Origin: Agelaius tricolor
Lineage: Eukaryota > Chordata > Aves > Passeriformes > Icteridae
DNA length: 64,000 bases
Assembly: GCA_023055355.1 (NCBI GenBank)
Contig: JALJCS010000029.1
Location: forward strand, 7,875,001-7,939,000
Direction: 5' to 3'
Below, piece after piece: positions 22,916-64,000 of this stretch; within the stretch, counting starts at the first letter, position 1; the number at the start of each line of letters is the position of its first letter. Below the pieces are notes generated by a model. The model did no database searches. It was given only the letters and a program-made list of their open reading frames with translations, and was not told where the DNA came from. Position numbers and translations under genes: made by a program.

Positions 22916-23963
22916 CCTGTGGGAAGAACAGTTCACAGCTGCTCCAGCAGCTCCCACAGCAGCAGGGCTGGCAAAGGGCTGCAGGAATCTGCTGCACACA
23001 ACTCCTGCCTGCTCCTGTGCCTGCTGGCAGCTGGCTGGGAACAGCAACACGGATGTTGCTCCATGCCAGAGTGACTCTGCAGCACACGTTCCCCTGGAGC
23101 CAGGCCCCGATGGATGCCCCAGCACAGAAAACAAAGCCCAGCTCCAAGGATGCTCTGCAGCCCCACACCTGAGCCATGAAGCTTTAACAGCTCAGCAACA
23201 ACGGCTGAGACTCCCAGGATAAGTCCCTATTAGTGCCCAGGGATCCAGCTTACAGCTGCTGAGCTGCACAGTCCAGGTGGATAATCTGGCTCTGGGAGCA
23301 GAGCAGCGTGGTGGGATTGATCCCATTGATCCCAGAACCATTACAGATCGGGAGGGGTCTCTGGAGATCACCCAGTCCAGCCCCCCTGCCAAAGCAGGGC
23401 CAGCTGGAGCAGGTGACACAGGAATGCATCCAGGTGGGTTGGAATGTCCAGAGAGGGAGATCCCCATCTCCTGGGCAGCTGTTCCAGTGCTCTGCCGCCC
23501 CGCAGGGGAAGAAGTTCCTCCCCACGTTGCGGTGGAATTTGCATTTTAGTTTATGGCCCCTGCTCCTTGTCCTGCTGGTGGGCATCACTAACGAGAGCCT
23601 GGAACCATCCTGTGGCGCTCCCTGGAGATATCTGTGCGGATCGATGGGATTCCTTTCTCGGGACTGGCCAGGCCCAGCTCCCCATCATCTCCCCATCACA
23701 GAGATGCTCCAGCCCTTCATCATCCTCGCACATCCCGGAGGATCTACGGCGGGAAGAGCAGCGGGACGATGCTTCCCGCGGCCGCCGCTCGCAGCCCCCC
23801 GCGGCGGGCCGGGCCGGGCCGGGCCGGGCTGGGCTGGGCTGGGCCGGGCTGAGCAGGGCGGGTTCCCCCCACGGCCCCCTCCCCTTCCTCCTCCCGCTGT
23901 CCCCGCGCCCCGGCGGTGCTGGCGGGCGGGCGCCGCCCCGCCCCGCGGTGCCCCCGCACTCAC
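22916..23963 (-). other. PAFAH1B2: PAFAH1B2 intron 1 (first intron)
   Basis: Bounded by the donor GTGAGT (minus strand, from 23963) and the acceptor CTTCCCACAG ending at 22917. It holds a CR1 copy (23330-23740) and otherwise nothing recognisable. Confidence 0.7.
23330..23740 (-). mobile_element. CR1 LINE 3' fragment, PAFAH1B2 intron 1
   Basis: The minus strand runs through the usual CR1 3' order: 'ggctggagcatctctgtgat', 'agcaggggccataaac', 'gaacttcttccc', 'tggaacagctgcccagga' and 'ctggactgggtgatctcc', ending near TTCTGGGATCAA. It carries many substitutions, so it is old. Confidence 0.85.
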
Positions 23964-23995
23964 GGCGGCTGCGGCTCCTTCCCCCGCGACTCCAT
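23964..23995 (-). CDS. PAFAH1B2: PAFAH1B2 exon 1: possible upstream coding start
   Basis: The minus strand has ATGG in a strong Kozak context (GCCCGCCATGG) at 23995. It is followed by 32 nt open to the donor GTGAGT. Spliced to exon 2 (start 22916), it reads in frame through GAACAGG into the usual start and adds 13 residues: MESRGKEPQPPNR. Whether transcripts start upstream of it cannot be seen. Confidence 0.5.
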
Positions 23996-24214
23996 GGCGG
24001 GCGCGTCCCCTCCGCTCGGCCCCGCGCCTGCGCCGCTTCCGCTTCCGCTTCCCCGCGCGCGCCCCTGCCGCCGCTTCCGCCCCGCGCCCGCGGAACTCCC
24101 GCCCTCCCCGCCATGACGTCACTGCGGCGCTCCCGTGACGTCACGCCGAGGCGAAGCGCCACCCAGGTGGGGGGTGATGGAGTCACTCCCTGATGGAGTG
24201 ATGGCACGAGGAAT

Positions 24215-64000
<39,786 letters not shown>

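Overview
The window is nuclear DNA from a bird, most likely a GC-rich, gene-dense microchromosome (the counterpart of chicken chromosome 24; human 11q23.3). The evidence is spliced vertebrate genes with very short GC-rich introns, several CR1 retrotransposon tails (the dominant avian LINE), many GC-rich minisatellites, and a nuclear copy of mitochondrial 12S rRNA that resembles bird 12S. The gene order PCSK7 - TAGLN - SIDT2 - PAFAH1B2 - SIK3, with PCSK7 and SIK3 on + and the three middle genes on -, is the conserved order around human SIK3/PCSK7.

Layout. 1-3.7 kb: the 3' half of PCSK7 (last six exons), which meets TAGLN tail to tail. 4.1-7.2 kb: TAGLN (transgelin/SM22-alpha) with two minisatellites in intron 1 and a smooth-muscle promoter with two CArG boxes (7342-7476). 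7.83-8.17 kb: the 12S NUMT. 8.3-15.4 kb: SIDT2 with 27 coding exons, all resolved to the base, giving 867 residues. 15.47-16.26 kb: tandem-repeat DNA upstream of SIDT2. 16.8-24.0 kb: PAFAH1B2, with a 3.3 kb 3' UTR, five annotated coding exons and a possible additional 5' coding exon. 24.0-24.88 kb: a divergent CpG-rich promoter shared by PAFAH1B2 and SIK3. 24.88 kb to the end: SIK3 exons 1-3, with a 36 kb first intron that holds a 1.1 kb minisatellite, six CR1 fragments and one unexplained exon-like ORF.

Functions. The genes are not an operon. PCSK7 is a Golgi/endosomal proprotein convertase, TAGLN an actin-binding smooth-muscle marker, SIDT2 a lysosomal nucleic-acid/lipid membrane protein, PAFAH1B2 the alpha-2 catalytic subunit of brain PAF acetylhydrolase I, and SIK3 an LKB1/PKA-regulated kinase that restrains CREB co-activators (CRTCs).

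The most interesting observations are (1) six perfect CREB sites (TGACGTCA) within 525 bp between PAFAH1B2 and SIK3, several on diverged tandem modules, which suggests cAMP feedback on a kinase that itself controls CREB output; (2) an in-frame upstream start adding 13 residues to PAFAH1B2; (3) a phase-0 exon-like ORF in SIK3 intron 1 that would act as a poison exon; (4) a possible 12-nt SIDT2 microexon; and (5) the NUMT between TAGLN and SIDT2.
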